From contig OX638368.1 in assembly GCA_951812925.1 (NCBI GenBank), forward strand, positions 82,008,909 through 82,072,908: DNA of 64,000 nt, in the 5' to 3' direction. Position numbers and translations under genes: made by a program. Under the pieces are notes generated by a model. That model did not search any database. It was not told where the DNA came from and saw nothing but the letters and a program-made list of their open reading frames with translations. This DNA comes from Calliopum simillimum. Lineage: Eukaryota; Arthropoda; Insecta; Diptera; Lauxaniidae. Of this stretch, positions 10,643 to 21,743 are shown piece after piece (the stretch's first letter is position 1; each line of letters opens with the position of its first letter).

Positions 10643-11543
10643 TGCCAAACGCATTGTTAATGTAGTCGATGTTAAATATTTAAATGCTAATGCTAAGCCT
10701 TCAACATCAAAGCTCACTGAAGCATCCAATGGATCACGTACAGCTGACCAAACAAAGTCCGCCATATTGCGTGTTGCTGTTGAACGCAAATTTTGATCCG
10801 ATAATTTGCACATATACTGCAGAACACGACTGCGCAAAGGTACAAAAAGTTGAACAATGCAACGATAGTTGAGCCATAACTTAATATTTGATACTGTGGC
10901 AGTGATGGCATGAGCTGTAGTCACCGGTAAATCAGTATGCTCAAAGCACATCATCATTGCCGAAAAACCGCCCGAATTACAAAAGAGACTGATGTTGCGC
11001 AACAAATATACGGGGATTTCATTATCATGCAAATCACAAAAGATTGCCAAATGCTGAGCTTCCTCGGCGGAAATGTCATCTAAACGGGCGTGTGTACCAT
11101 GCTTGTAGGCAATGTAAAGTGGAAAGTTAAGTAGAAATACTTTTGAAACTAATAGGAATAGTTTTTCCACTTCTGGTAATATCCAAGTCTCTTCATTTTG
11201 ATGTTGTGACGACGAAGGGGTTGGTGATGTAGTCGATTTCTCAGTACCAGACGCAGGCGATTTTTGTGTTTTACGCTCTGTTGTTTTATCCACATCATCT
11301 GATGATGTTGCAGCATTAGTTATGTCCTCTGCGTTATCAGCAGCGATGTCTCCACTTGGTTTGGCCGTTGCATTGCTAGCTGAGGCTGCTGATGTTTGTG
11401 ACGATGTAGATGTTAATCGCTTATATTCTTCAATAAGACGATCAATGTGCTTTAGCTGATGAACTGCTAAGCAGATCATTGACTGTACCACAAGGTTGAA
11501 ACGTTCAAAATTTTTTGCATCACGATATAGACACATACATTGC
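10643..11543 (-). CDS. faf: fat facets (USP9X family) internal exon
   Basis: A 901-bp exon encodes about 300 residues: CMCLYRDAKNFERFN at the start, a long Ser/Thr/Ala-rich linker (residues ~45-115, low complexity), then ETWILPEVEKLFLLVSKVF, the conserved SNIKLWLNYRCIVQLFVPLR segment and ASVSFDVEGLALAFKYLTS. These match the N-terminal half of Fat facets/USP9X. Acceptor CTTTCAG/GCAATG lies at 11544 and donor GGCAG/GTAAAT at 10643/10642. The 75-bp intron to the next exon is short and in phase. The exon looks functional: no stops, and consensus splice sites. Upstream exons are not found in the window, so the gene's introns must be very long here. Confidence 0.92.
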
Positions 11544-11587
11544 CTGAAAGTATGCGAAGATTGATGTTTTTATGATAACTTGGGATG

Positions 11588-12870
11588 TTACGAATATTCG
11601 GAATAAAGGAAAAAGTATAATTCTTGACATATCATATTAGATCTACAAAAAGGAATCCGTATAATTGCCACATATTTTGATCTCAATCTTACCAGACTAA
11701 TAAATAAGACCTTAGAAGTATAAGGGTTAGAGTAACTTCGGGTAATATGATATAGGCGGGTAATGTGATATACCAGCATATTTCTTTAAATAAACAACTC
11801 TCGATTACGATTTTTTCGCCAACACCACAGTAACTGAAAAAGAAACGTGCTGCAAGTTTTTGAGCGCCCACCTTTATTTATTCTGCCTTCAGTGTGGTAA
11901 AATCGATTTTAGCAGTGAATCAAAACTTTATTTGTGTGTGATTTATGCTACGATCTAGCCTAAACTAAAATTGATATCATAGCCACAGTATTAAATTCTG
12001 CTAGTGGGTGAATATACCTTACCATAAATCAATTGAATTTTTTATGTGCTGGAGTGTGTTTTTCAAAATAACCTGATTGTTTTAAAACTGAAATTCGGGT
12101 AATGTGATATAGTGCACTTCTGGCACCGAAAATATTTAATGTTCCACTTGTAATGCAAAATGTTTGGCACGATGGTCTTTTGGCCCAAATCTAAACCGTT
12201 TTTCCTTATTAACAATTTGTTGGTCCAACATTTTTATATAAAAGTCACAGTTTTTGAGAAAAATGAGCTAAAGCTTTGTTAAAGCGATTTTAGTAGTGTT
12301 TATCACTCCTTACCTGAAAAAAAAGTTCCACAACTAAAGTTTCTTTATAACACGAAGATCTTTTTGCCGAAAATGCAATTTGTTGGGATATGCGATATAG
12401 TATATCACATTACCCGCCAATTTTGTTTTTTTACTTTTTTTGCCTTTTTTTAATTTTGTTGAAATAGCTTAAGATTGGCTCACGCTAAAGAACTCCAAAA
12501 TCATAATATACTGCACAATACATCAATAAAACAAAATACATAAAGTGATAGCAGCTATGCTTTGATAACTACGTGTAATTTAAAAAACAAAAATGCCTAT
12601 ATCACATTACCCGAACTTACTATATTGAATGAGCTACTATTATGCCTAAGAAAAGCTAACATAGAATAAGCTTTTGAAATATATTCCAAATGGGAACGAA
12701 AAGAAAAATTAGAATCGAAAACTACACCTAAATCTTTATATTCACAAAAAGACAACTGTGGAAAATTTGAGATACTACATATAAGACGGAGGAATAAAAA
12801 TGCTGGATTTCGAAAATGGAACATAAACACATTTATTTAGATTTTAAAAGAGACCAAGTTTGAAGTTTAT
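11588..12870 (-). pseudogene. jockey-like LINE reverse-transcriptase tail, split
   Basis: On the minus strand the 12597-12830 part reads LSFCEYKDLGVVFDSNFSFR and HLEYISKAYSMLAFLRHNS, the post-palm region of jockey-type ORF2. After the MITE at 11733-12619 the homology resumes with NPYTSKVLFISLVRLRSKY and PFCRSN, matching the usual LYTSLVRSKLEY segment. Only this C-terminal piece is present. It differs from the LINE at 21-28 kb. Confidence 0.75.
11733..12619. mobile_element. MITE with repeated GGGTAATGTGATATA motif
   Basis: TAACTTCGGGTAATATGATA at the left end mirrors TATCACATTACCCGAACTTA at the right end. The GGGTAATGTGATATA core recurs internally near 11759 and 12104 and inverted near 12405. 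It interrupts the LINE fragment. No coding sequence and no certain target duplication. Confidence 0.7.
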
Positions 12871-13393
12871 CTAGCTAACACTGGAGAATTTGGCCATCAG
12901 CAACATTTTTAATTTTCATGAAAATCTTTCATGTAGGGAGGTGCGAGTTAGTCTATATGAAAGTTCTAGTTCCAAACTAGTTCCAAACTAATCCTAGTAT
13001 TCAACCAATCTCAATGGATGCACTTGTTGAAAGAACTAATTCGTCTGATTTATCACCAAACTCATCCCAAACTAGTTCAGCGACTGACTCACAACTACTC
13101 CAAGCGAATGCAGTAGGGACATTCGCAACCACTCCACGCGAATGCCAAAAGGAATAGTTGATATTCTTTGGGGTTTCAATTTGACTCGCGACTATTTCAA
13201 GCGAATGCAGAGAGAGTCACTCGTAAGTATTCCAAAAGGATGCGGCCTGCACCAAATAAGTACATTGTTTATCATAAAAATAATGATACGAAACCTCTGA
13301 GGCTGTTGATTTATGTTTTTATTAATCAAAGGATTGAAAAATTAACTTGGAGATTTTTATTCAACTTTAATTTGTTTTGAACGTTATGTTTAT
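12871..13393. repeat. Diverged repeat of GAACTAGTTC/GCGAATGC type
   Basis: No gene. Segments such as CCAAACTAGTTC, CCAAGCGAATGCAGTAGGGA and TTCAAGCGAATGCAGAGAG recur at loose intervals between 12970 and 13240 and resemble the tandem array at 28.43-28.72 kb. The rest is A+T-rich. Confidence 0.45.
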
Positions 13394-13397
13394 GTTA

Positions 13398-14675
13398 TTG
13401 GGTGTACAACTTAAAAACCGGAATTTGACGGTGGATGTCCGTACTAACAAATATCGTGAAAGCTCGAACTTTATATATATGTCATTTTGAAGGTACATTT
13501 GACAGCTGTCAAAATCAGTCAACAAAACAATTTTATCTTGTGTGCATCATTATTATTTTTCACGATGAATAACTTCGAAAATTCGAGAAAAAGACAGCAT
13601 TTGCGGGAGGTTCTGTTGGGTCATTTTTTTGCAAAGAAAACTGCTGCGGAAAGTCATAATTTGCTTGTAGAAGTTTATGGCGACGATGCTTTAGAAAAAA
13701 ACACAGTGTTTTGAATGGTTTAAACGCTTCAAAAGTGCCGATTTTGACATCAAAGACAAAGAACGCCCAGGACAGCCAAAAAAGTTTGAAGACGAAGAAT
13801 TAGAGAAGCTACTCGATGAGGATTCGTGTCAAACACAAGACGAGCTTGCCAAATCGTTGGGAGTGACTCAGCAAGCCATTTCGAAACGTTTGAAAGCCGC
13901 CGGATACATTCAGAAGCAAGGTAATTGGGTCCCCTATGAGTTGAAGCCGAGAGACGTTGAACGGCGCTTCTGTATGTCTGAAATGCTGCTTGAGCGCCAT
14001 AAAAACAAATCATTTTTGCATCGGATTGTGACTGGGGATGAAAAATGGATCCATTATGACAATCCCAAGCGCAAAAAGTCATACGTGAAACCCGGCCAAC
14101 CAGCCAAATCAACCTTGAAGCCAAATATCCATGGCGCCAAGGTTATGCTGTGTATTTGGTGGGATCAGAAGGTGCCGTTATATTATGAGTTGTTGAAATC
14201 GGGCCTGACAATCACAGGTGACCTGTACCGAACACAATTAATACGTTTGAAGCGTGCCATCATCGAAAAACGCCCGGAAAATGCGACCAGACACGAAGCA
14301 ATAATTTTTCATCATGACAACGCTCGGCCGCATGTTGCAAGACCCGTGAAAAACTATTTGGAAAATAGTGGATGGGAAGTTTTGGCTCACCCGCCTTATA
14401 GTCCGGACCTTGCTCCGTCTGACCTTCATTTATTTCGCTCGATGCAAAACGCCCTCACCGGAATACGCTTCACATCAGAGCAAGGCATCCGAAATTGGAT
14501 AGATTCATTTTTGGCCGCCAAGCCGGCGCAAATTTTTTGAGATGGAATTCATAAATTGCCTGAAAGATGGGGAAATGTTGTGGACAATACTTTGAATAAA
14601 ATATATTGAAACATTTTTCCACAATAAAGCATCAAATTTCGCTAAAAAATTCCGGTTTTTAAGTTGTACACCCAA
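13398..14675 (+). mobile_element. mariner element, nearly intact
   Basis: Terminal repeats TTGGGTGTACAACTTAAAAA and its inverse are flanked by TA (13396-13397 and 14676-14677). Length 1278 bp, the usual mariner size. A deleted relative with almost the same ends is at 48779-49627. Confidence 0.95.
13565..14607 (+). pseudogene. mariner transposase, one frameshift and one stop
   Basis: The transposase starts MNNFENSRKRQHLREVLLGH, with helix-turn-helix segments including GVTQQAISKRLKAAGY. The complete DD34D triad is visible: GDEKWIHYDN, FHHDNARPHVA and PPYSPDLAPSD. Two main defects: one extra A in the run near 13695 shifts the frame before FEWFKRFKSADFD, and near 14538 the family's FFWDG reads FF-stop-DG (TGG to TGA). 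A short deletion near 14580 removes part of the C-terminal VASDGQYF. Otherwise the copy is well preserved, so insertion was relatively recent. Confidence 0.93.
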
Positions 14676-14782
14676 TATGTTATGTTTCTCTACCTGAAGA
14701 TGTTCTCAATTTATCTAGGCACATTTTCATATTCTTTCGACTGTTAAGGTTTTATTTTATTATTTATGAAAAAGACTTCTAA

Positions 14783-15362
14783 AGGGAACGCTCCATTCAG
14801 TACGTCGAGTACGTCACGTCGTTTTTTTTGACTGACAGATAAGTTAAAAATATGAGTTTATATCAAGTGCGACCCAATCAGTACATCTACGTTAACGCAA
14901 CGTACAAAAGTTGGCAAACTTTCGACGTACGTCGTTTGATTTGACAATCGTAAAATAAATTTATTTTCAATTTCATTTGTTGTTTTTTTTTTCCTTTGTC
15001 GTTTCTCATTTATTTTTTGAAATAAAGTGTGAATAAAAAATTATTGGAGCTGTGCAAGTGCAAAATTAAAATTTCTAATTAATGAAATAAAAATAATTTT
15101 GATGTTTTAATCCGATTTCAAAGTATTCATTGGGCCAGGCTTCTCCGTCAAATGCGTCGCAGTCAAGCGAACGGTCCATTCAGTACGTCGAATACGTCAC
15201 GTCTTTTTTTTTCAACTGACTGCGACGCATTTGACGGGGAAGCCTGGCCCAATGAATACTTTCAAAACGGATTAAAACATCACAATTTTTTTTATAATAT
15301 TAATTTCAAATTTTAAAAAAAACAACAAATGAAATTGAAAATAAATTTATTTTACGGTTGTG
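14783..15362. mobile_element. Palindromic element in the copia 3' region
   Basis: GAACGCTCCATTCAGTACGT at 14788 recurs directly as GAACGGTCCATTCAGTACGT near 15169. Inverted arms pair TTCATTGGGCCAGGCTTC (15127) with GAAGCCTGGCCCAATGAA (15238) and TAAAATAAATTTATTTTCAA with its inverse near 15330. It replaces the region where copia reverse transcriptase and the 3' LTR would lie. Confidence 0.65.
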
Positions 15363-16997
15363 CTTGTTTCCATTCTTTTTCACCCCGCTGTTTGTTGGAA
15401 TCACTGTATAATCCTGGTAGTTATGTATTTTCTCTGGATCTATTGCTTTATATCTCTTTTCATCAAATTTTAAATTTTTTGACATGAAGATTTTTCGATT
15501 ATTTTTGTTTCAAAGACGATATCCGTCACTCGAATATCCTACCATCACACACTCAAAGCTCTTTTTATCAAATTTTGTACGCTTTTCCTTTGGAATCCAT
15601 ATATAAGCTCGACTTCTAAAAATTATTAACTTTTCAAAATTTGGTTTAACTTTGTACCACATTTCATATGAAGTTTTGTTTTTTACAACATTCGTAGGAT
15701 TGGTTAAGAAAGTGGCTGTAAAAATCGCTTCACTTCACATTTCTTTATCCAAATTAGCATCAAAAAGCATGGCGTTTGCCTTTTCTACCAAAGTCCTATT
15801 CATGCGTTCTGCTACTCCGTTTAATTCAGGAGTGTAAGCCTCATGATATTCAATGAACACACCTTCGGTAAGGCAAAATTCCTTGAATTTCTTCGATGTA
15901 TATTCTCCGCCTTGATCACATCTTAAATGAGATGATCTTGTTCCATGAAAACTTTCGGCCATTGCTTTATATTCTTTAAAATAAACAAAAACTTCTGACT
16001 TTTGAGCAATGCAGTAAGTAGTTACCATATGCGTGTAATCGTCAACAAAAGTGACAAAATACCACTTACCATCATGAGATATAACCTCAGCTTTGCCTCA
16101 TACATCGGTATGAACAAGCTCTAAAGAGTGCTTTGCTTTTAGTCTAGGTGCCAGGCGACACATTGTGCTACTCATACATAACAGCTTATAACTTTTAGGA
16201 TAGCTTAATTATACCTAGACCCCCAAATATCTCTTGGGAAACTTTCTGAATCGGGGGCTTTTCCTCTCCAGCTTTTCCAAAAGTGGTCAACTTGATGTGG
16301 TGTACCAAATTTATTAATAACATATTGCTGTTTAATGAATTCAAAAGTCGACTTCGTGAAATATCCGAAAAAAAACTTGTCCGACAAAAATTTTGGTTCC
16401 ATAGGGGTGTCTGCCAAACTAAACATGCCAAAAAAATTACTTAAAAAAATTTAGTAATAACAAGCTGATTTTTTCAATATCGTTTAAAAATAACGTGCAA
16501 AATAATATTTTTGCATTGTCCGACAAAATATACTTGCCGATTTTTCCGTCCGACAGTGAAAATCGGCTTTTCCACGAGTTAGTGGAAATTTATTAATAAC
16601 AATGTTTTTTTATGATTTTTAGTTTTTAAATGAAGAGTACAACTTAATGAATGAGTTGTCCGACAAAAAAATAGGGTCTTTTATGTAAAAATGACAAAAA
16701 AGTACAGTCGATATTACTTTTTTATAGAATGTATGAGCATTAAAGTTGTATACGTCCTATTAATAAATAACATGCTGATTTTTTCTAAGTTGTTTTATTA
16801 AAAATCGTAGTATACATTTGTAGAATTGACGGACAAAAATCGTTTTCCGATTTTTCAGTCGGACACGTTTCGTACCCTTGGTTAAGTGGAATTGAGTATT
16901 TTTTTTTTAATTGTAAAACTAGCGGTTTTATTTATTAATATCCTTTATACTTTTGAAAAAATTTTCGTTGCACCCTATTATATATATATATATAAAC

Positions 16998-18238
16998 TAG
17001 GGTGGGCCAAATTGTATGGACGAAATTTTATCGACCTCGGCTACCCCCCTATGTGAAAGTTCATTCAATTCTATGAATATTTGCCCAAGAAACCAAACCT
17101 CTACGTTCAACTTTAGTTCGGCGCATTTTCGATTGAAAATTTTACCTTGCGTTTAATATTTATTTTTATGCTGAATTTTCAAAATGCTCATAGAGACAAA
17201 AGTAATATTATAATATGTTTTGGCTGATATTCTGTCAGTAATCAATAAAATTGGGTTTTGTTTTTACGGAAAGTTGACTTGATAGCGTGGAATTGATTAT
17301 ATTTATTCCAAAAAATTATATGGGTCAAATAACCGATTTCAAAATAAACGAGTCATATTTTTACATGGATTTTTGGTATATTGTTCTGTAAAATTAAAAA
17401 AAGCGGCTAATTTATTTCCTAAAACTGCAAATAGATGTTGCTCTGGAAAAAATTGAGTGTCAGATTCGGCATCCTAGCATCCAAAAATACTTGGGTTGGT
17501 GTTTTGATTGAAAAAATCCATGTAAAAATATGAATCGTTTATTTTTAGATCGGTTATTTGACCGATATAATTTTTTGGAATAAATATAATCAATTTCACG
17601 CTACCAAGTAAGCTTTTCGTAAGAACAAAAGCCAATTTTATTGATTACTGACAGAATACCAGCCAAAACATAATATGATATTACTTTTGTTTCTATAGGA
17701 ATTTTGAAAATTAAGCATAAAAATAAATATTAAACGCAAGGTAAAATTTTCAATCGAAAATGCGCCGAACTAAAGTTGAACGTAGAGGTATGGTTTCTTG
17801 GGCAAATATTCATAGAATTGAATGAACTTTCAGCCTAAGTTGGTGTTTTGTTTGAAAAAATTCATCCAAAAATATGAATCATTTATTTTGAAAGTCGGTC
17901 ATAATAATCGGCTATTTGACCCATATCACTTTTTCAAATATATAGCATCAATTCCACACTATCAAGTAAACTTTTTATGTAAACAGAATCCAATTTAATT
18001 AATTACTGACAGAATACCAGCCAAATCATATAATGACATTACTTTTGTCTTTATAAAAATATTTAAAATTTAGTAAGAAAATAAAAAAAATATTAATAAA
18101 AGGTAAAATTTTCGATCAAAAATGCCCCGAACTAAAGTTGAACGCAGACGTATAGTTCCTTGGGCAAATATTCATAGAATTGAATGAACTTTCACTTAGG
18201 CGGGTAACCGAGATCAGTTTTCAAATCGGCCCACCCTA
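16998..18238. mobile_element. Nested palindrome with TAGGGTGGGCC ends
   Basis: The element runs from TAGGGTGGGCCAAATTG to CGGCCCACCCTA, with TA-rich flanks. The arm TTCAACTTTAGTTCGGCGCA (17107) pairs with TGCGCCGAACTAAAGTTGAA (17760). The right arm then occurs a second time (17840-18238), so the element carries three copies of the arm in the order forward, inverse, inverse. Confidence 0.75.
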
Positions 18239-18355
18239 ATATATACATATACAAATTTTTTTGTGTTACCCTAATATGTATGTAAAATATTTTTTTTGAG
18301 GCAACATAATATATATATGTACATATATATACATACGTATATAAAAATCTATATA

Positions 18356-18756
18356 TCGCCGGTGCTTACGAAGAGAATCTTCCAACCGAAAGTTGCGGCG
18401 AAGAAAATCTTTTTTTTTGAAATTGCGGCGAAAAAAATCTTTTTTGTAATATGCGGACAAGAAAATCATTTTTTATAAAATGCGGCGAAGAAAATTACTT
18501 TTTACAAAATGCGGCGAAGAAAATCTCTTTTTTTAGTGAAAGTATTCACGAGTTACGAAAATAAACATTTCACTTAAAATCGCAGCGAATGAAGCGAGAT
18601 TTTCTTCGCCGCATTTTGTAACAAGTGATTTTCTTCGCCGCATTTTGTAATAAGTTATTTTCTTCTCCGCAAAAAAGATCTTTTTCGCCGCAGTTTGAAA
18701 AAAAGGATTTTCTTGTCCGCATTTTAAGAAGAGATAGTCTTCGTAAGCACCGGCGA
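18356..18756. mobile_element. 401-bp palindrome built of GCGGCGAAGAAAATC repeats
   Basis: Ends TCGCCGGTGCTTACGAAGA and TCTTCGTAAGCACCGGCGA. The left arm has five units of GCGGCGAAGAAAATC or close variants at about 31-35-bp spacing; the right arm has five units in inverse orientation. The spacers are T-rich on the left and A-rich on the right. It is inserted in TA-rich DNA inside the 3.6-kb palindrome. Confidence 0.85.
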
Positions 18757-19854
18757 TATATACAAAATAAAATAACAATATTACAATTGTTCAATAAAAA
18801 TTGATGCAATAAATGATTTTTGCTTATGAAATCCATGAAATAGTTATGAACGGGGAAACGTATACTCTTATTTCTATAAGAATAATGATTCATGTACTAG
18901 GAACCGCACCTCCGCTTATAACGATAATTACCTGTACTCTAAACTTTATTTATAAAAACCTAAAATTCTGTTATGCTTGAAAAACGCTAAATATTGAAAT
19001 ATTTATCGACTTATACTTGCCATGGGGCGCTTCCGCACCACTTGATTTGTCCGCCAATAGTATTAAACATTGAATTATTATCTAAAAAATTATCTTTGTA
19101 TATAGTCCGACGGTTATTAATGAAATTTAAGCTTTGCGTATAATCTGAACTTTAGATAGATTTAATAAATGAAAAATATTGCCATTTTTTGTCGGACTGC
19201 AATTTGGGTGCATTATATTTGTCGGACACACATTCAATTAAGCATGTAAACCTTTCACAAATCTAATTTTTTTTTTGTCCGACAGTTATTAATAAATTTC
19301 CACTAACTCGTGGAAAAGCCGATTTTCACTGCCGGACGGAAAAATCAGCAAGTATATTTTGTCGGACAATGTAAAAATATTATTTTGCACGTTATTTTTA
19401 AATGATATTGAAAAAAATCAGCTTGTTATTACTAAATTTTTTTAAGTCATTTTTTTGGCATGTTTAGTTTGGCAGACACCCTTATGGAACCAAAATTTTT
19501 GTCGGACAAGTTTTTTTTCGGATATTTTACGAAGACGACTTTTGAATCCATTAAACAGCAAAATGTTATTAATAAATTTGGTACACCACTTCAAATTGAC
19601 CACTTTTGGAAAAGCTGGAGAGGAAAAGCCCCCGATTCAGAAAATTTCCCAAGAGATATTTGGGGGTCTAGGTATAATTAAGCTATCCTAAAAGTTATAA
19701 GCTGTTATGTATGAGTAGTACAATGTGTCGCCTGGCACCTAGACTATTTTCTTCGCGTTCCTTTGAATGGCAAACAAGTCTGTTTCGCCGTAACACAACT
19801 CTCACAGAAGTCCAATTTATCTGTCAGTTAATCTTTTATACCTGGAATAGTATA

Positions 19855-20139
19855 TTTCTCAGAAACTTTTAACCTATAGTTGTCGTCAAGTTTTGATGTC
19901 AAACACGTCTCATGTCAAACACCTTAGATGCATTTAATTCAAATAGTAATGATTTTTTGTGAATATTGGCCCGCGGAAATATTGTTCGAACATTAACAAG
20001 TATTTGTTCAAACATTAATAAGTATTTGCATTCACAAAAAAACGTTACTATTTGAATTAAATGCATCTAAGGTGTTTGAAATCTGACGTGTTTGACATCA
20101 AAACTTGATGACAACTATAGGTTAAAAGTTTCTGAGAAA
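19855..20139. mobile_element. 285-bp palindromic MITE
   Basis: TTTCTCAGAAACTTTTAACC at 19855 and its inverse at 20120-20139 bound arms of about 110 bp (GATGTCAAACACGTC; TAGATGCATTTAATTCAAAT and its inverse). It splits the copia pre-integrase region. No target duplication resolved. Confidence 0.85.
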
Positions 20140-20672
20140 TGCCCATATATTGATTTCATATACAGGTATCCTAACCTTTTGTGCCACATCTCATTCTGAC
20201 TTGAACAAACATAAGCAGAGGCTTCATGTGTATTAAGCTTTAACCAATAAAGTCCATTATGTAGCTCGCCGACACCCACCAGCTCGTTGTTCGAAAATAT
20301 TTTTGCTTGGCAGGTATCACAAGCACTTTCTCCATGGGCGTGTACTTCTCTTTCTCATTGACGATAGTCGAAATTTGAATATCTCCAGAATTGACAGCTT
20401 TCATAGACTCTCCTTCTTGGATGTATTCTAAATGTGAATCGTCCACACATTTGATTATTACATTCATCGCTTTCGCATTCCTTGGTCTCCATATGGCATG
20501 ATCCGCTTTGCTTTCGGCTGTGTTGCCTTCCTCGATTGGTTCAAATTGTATGTACGCCAGCAAATCCAATTCTCTGAGTAAGGCTCCGATACGGAATTTT
20601 CAAATCGCATAGTCATTAACACAAAATCTGGGCACACCATAGCTCTCCTTAGAATCCATTTATCTGAGTTGT

Positions 20673-20686
20673 CTGGTCCCACAACC
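20673..20686 (-). other. copia-type primer-binding site
   Basis: On the minus strand GGTTGTGGGACCAG directly follows the LTR end ...AATAATA. Copia-family elements prime on an internal fragment of initiator Met-tRNA, and their site reads GGTTATGGGCCCAG; this one differs at two positions. It sets the element's orientation and the LTR boundary. Confidence 0.75.
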
Positions 20687-20711
20687 TATTATTTATGAAA
20701 AAGACTTCTAA

Positions 20712-21220
20712 CTTAGAAGAGCGTTTTGAACGAACAAAATTTTATTTTCAGAAACATAATTAATATACAAAACAAAAATCCTGCAACATATAATGAACAA
20801 GTTAATTTAAACGAAGTGTTTGCACGTCTACTTTAACATATTTTTGTAAGTAAATTAACTGATTAAAACTATAACACACGTCTTTTAAACTTGTTTTTTA
20901 TCAGGATTTTGAATATCCTTGTGTTAAAGTGTGGAAAACGGTGTTATTAACGTAAGTATTTGAAGGTGTCTCACAGGAATTTGAAACTTTTTAATTTATT
21001 TTCGCTTTTCCCAGAATTACTTATTTTCTCTCAAAATTGCACGCCATAAAGTTTTCAATAGCATGCTTCTTTTTCGAGACATTGGCTTTCGTACAAATAT
21101 TTCTATTGCTGATTGAATTAATAGGCGATATCTAGAAAAAGAGGCATCCTATTAATAACTTAAAAATGGGAAATTTGAAAGAAAGTTGCATTTTGAATAC
21201 ATTTTTTGTATGGGCGGTAG
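20712..21220. other. No gene seen; probable 5' LTR remnant
   Basis: A+T-rich DNA lying where the rest of the copia 5' LTR should be (20712 upwards). I could not fix the LTR's outer end. No coding region. Confidence 0.35.
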
Positions 21221-21370
21221 GCGTGTACGTTGACCGATTTCGCTCATTTTCAATCCCACGAGATAACTTTGACGACGGAGGTAATGTATGTACCAATATT
21301 CCATTAATTAATTCAGTTTTCCCAAAAAATTAATTTCCACGCACAGCCAGCCACCCAGCCAGACAGAAAT
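21221..21370 (-). repeat. Dispersed repeat, left part (flanks the LINE)
   Basis: ACGTTGACCGATTTCGCTCA and TTTTCCCAAAAAATTAATTT, followed by GCACAGCCAGCC, also occur inverted at 31910-32062; the second half recurs at 28170-28385. It is a known kind of dipteran dispersed repeat and is probably the tail of an older retroelement. Confidence 0.6.
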
Positions 21371-21743
21371 TGAAATTGAATTTATTGAGTCTTTTTTTCA
21401 TCTTATTTTGTACATTCATACATTCATTTGTTTCATTTTGATGTTAATGGATTCAGAACTGTACAGTATTATTCTGAACAAATATTAAGAATAACGCAAC
21501 ATGCTATAGTTTAACAAAGTGAAATATACATTTGATTAAAATAACATAAGAAATTGTGCTTGCTCCTGGCACATATAACATAGCAATTGACTGCAGTCAA
21601 AGTAAATATATCTTAAAAGAAAAAAAACATTTAATTTTTTATGTTTTCGGTCTTATTTTCACAACTAAATGATAATTCTATGTATGCACATATCATTATG
21701 AACTTATAGAATCATTACATGAAATATAATGTATTAAATTATG

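Larger units (their letters stand above)
16141..19745. mobile_element. 3.6-kb palindromic element with GTCCGACA motifs
   Basis: Ends AGTCTAGGTGCCAGGCGACA and its inverse at 19726-19745 are followed by about 460-bp arms that pair closely (TCTTGGGAAACTTTCTGAAT against its inverse). The octamer GTCCGACA or its complement recurs about a dozen times in the arms and subterminal parts. It sits inside copia between the pre-integrase and integrase segments. The interior holds two further palindromes. No transposase is seen. Confidence 0.8.
15375..20659 (-). pseudogene. copia Gag-Pol, decayed and deleted
   Basis: Gag starts at 20659 (MDSKESYGVPRFCVNDYAI, then a TGA where the family has Trp) and continues ALLRELDLLAYIQFEP and AKAMNVIIKCVDDSHLEYI. 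A deletion then fuses Gag to the protease region (AVNSGDIQISTIVNEKE). Next come the pre-integrase piece GLYWLKLNTHEASAYV and EMWHKRLG. After the 3.6-kb palindrome the integrase core follows: HSLELVHTDV, GKWYFVTFVDDYTHMVTTY, HLRCDQGGEYTSKKFKEFC (catalytic DDE region) and ELNGVAERMNRTLVEKAN. It fades out after GVKKNGN near 15375. Several stops and frameshifts are present. Confidence 0.85.
14758..20711 (-). mobile_element. copia-type LTR retrotransposon remnant
   Basis: Running from high to low coordinates: 5' LTR end, primer-binding site, gag start, protease/pre-integrase and integrase. A perfect 25-bp direct repeat (TATTATTTATGAAAAAGACT and five more bases) at 14758-14782 and 20687-20711 is interpreted as the 3' ends of the two LTRs. 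Reverse transcriptase, RNase H and most of the 3' LTR are missing. Three palindromic elements interrupt the copy. Confidence 0.75.

Noticed and set aside
16195..19691. Matching 78-codon open frames on opposite strands in the two arms of the 3.6-kb palindrome
   Set aside because: They are the same sequence read in each inverted arm; no known motif, and the arms are transposon termini.
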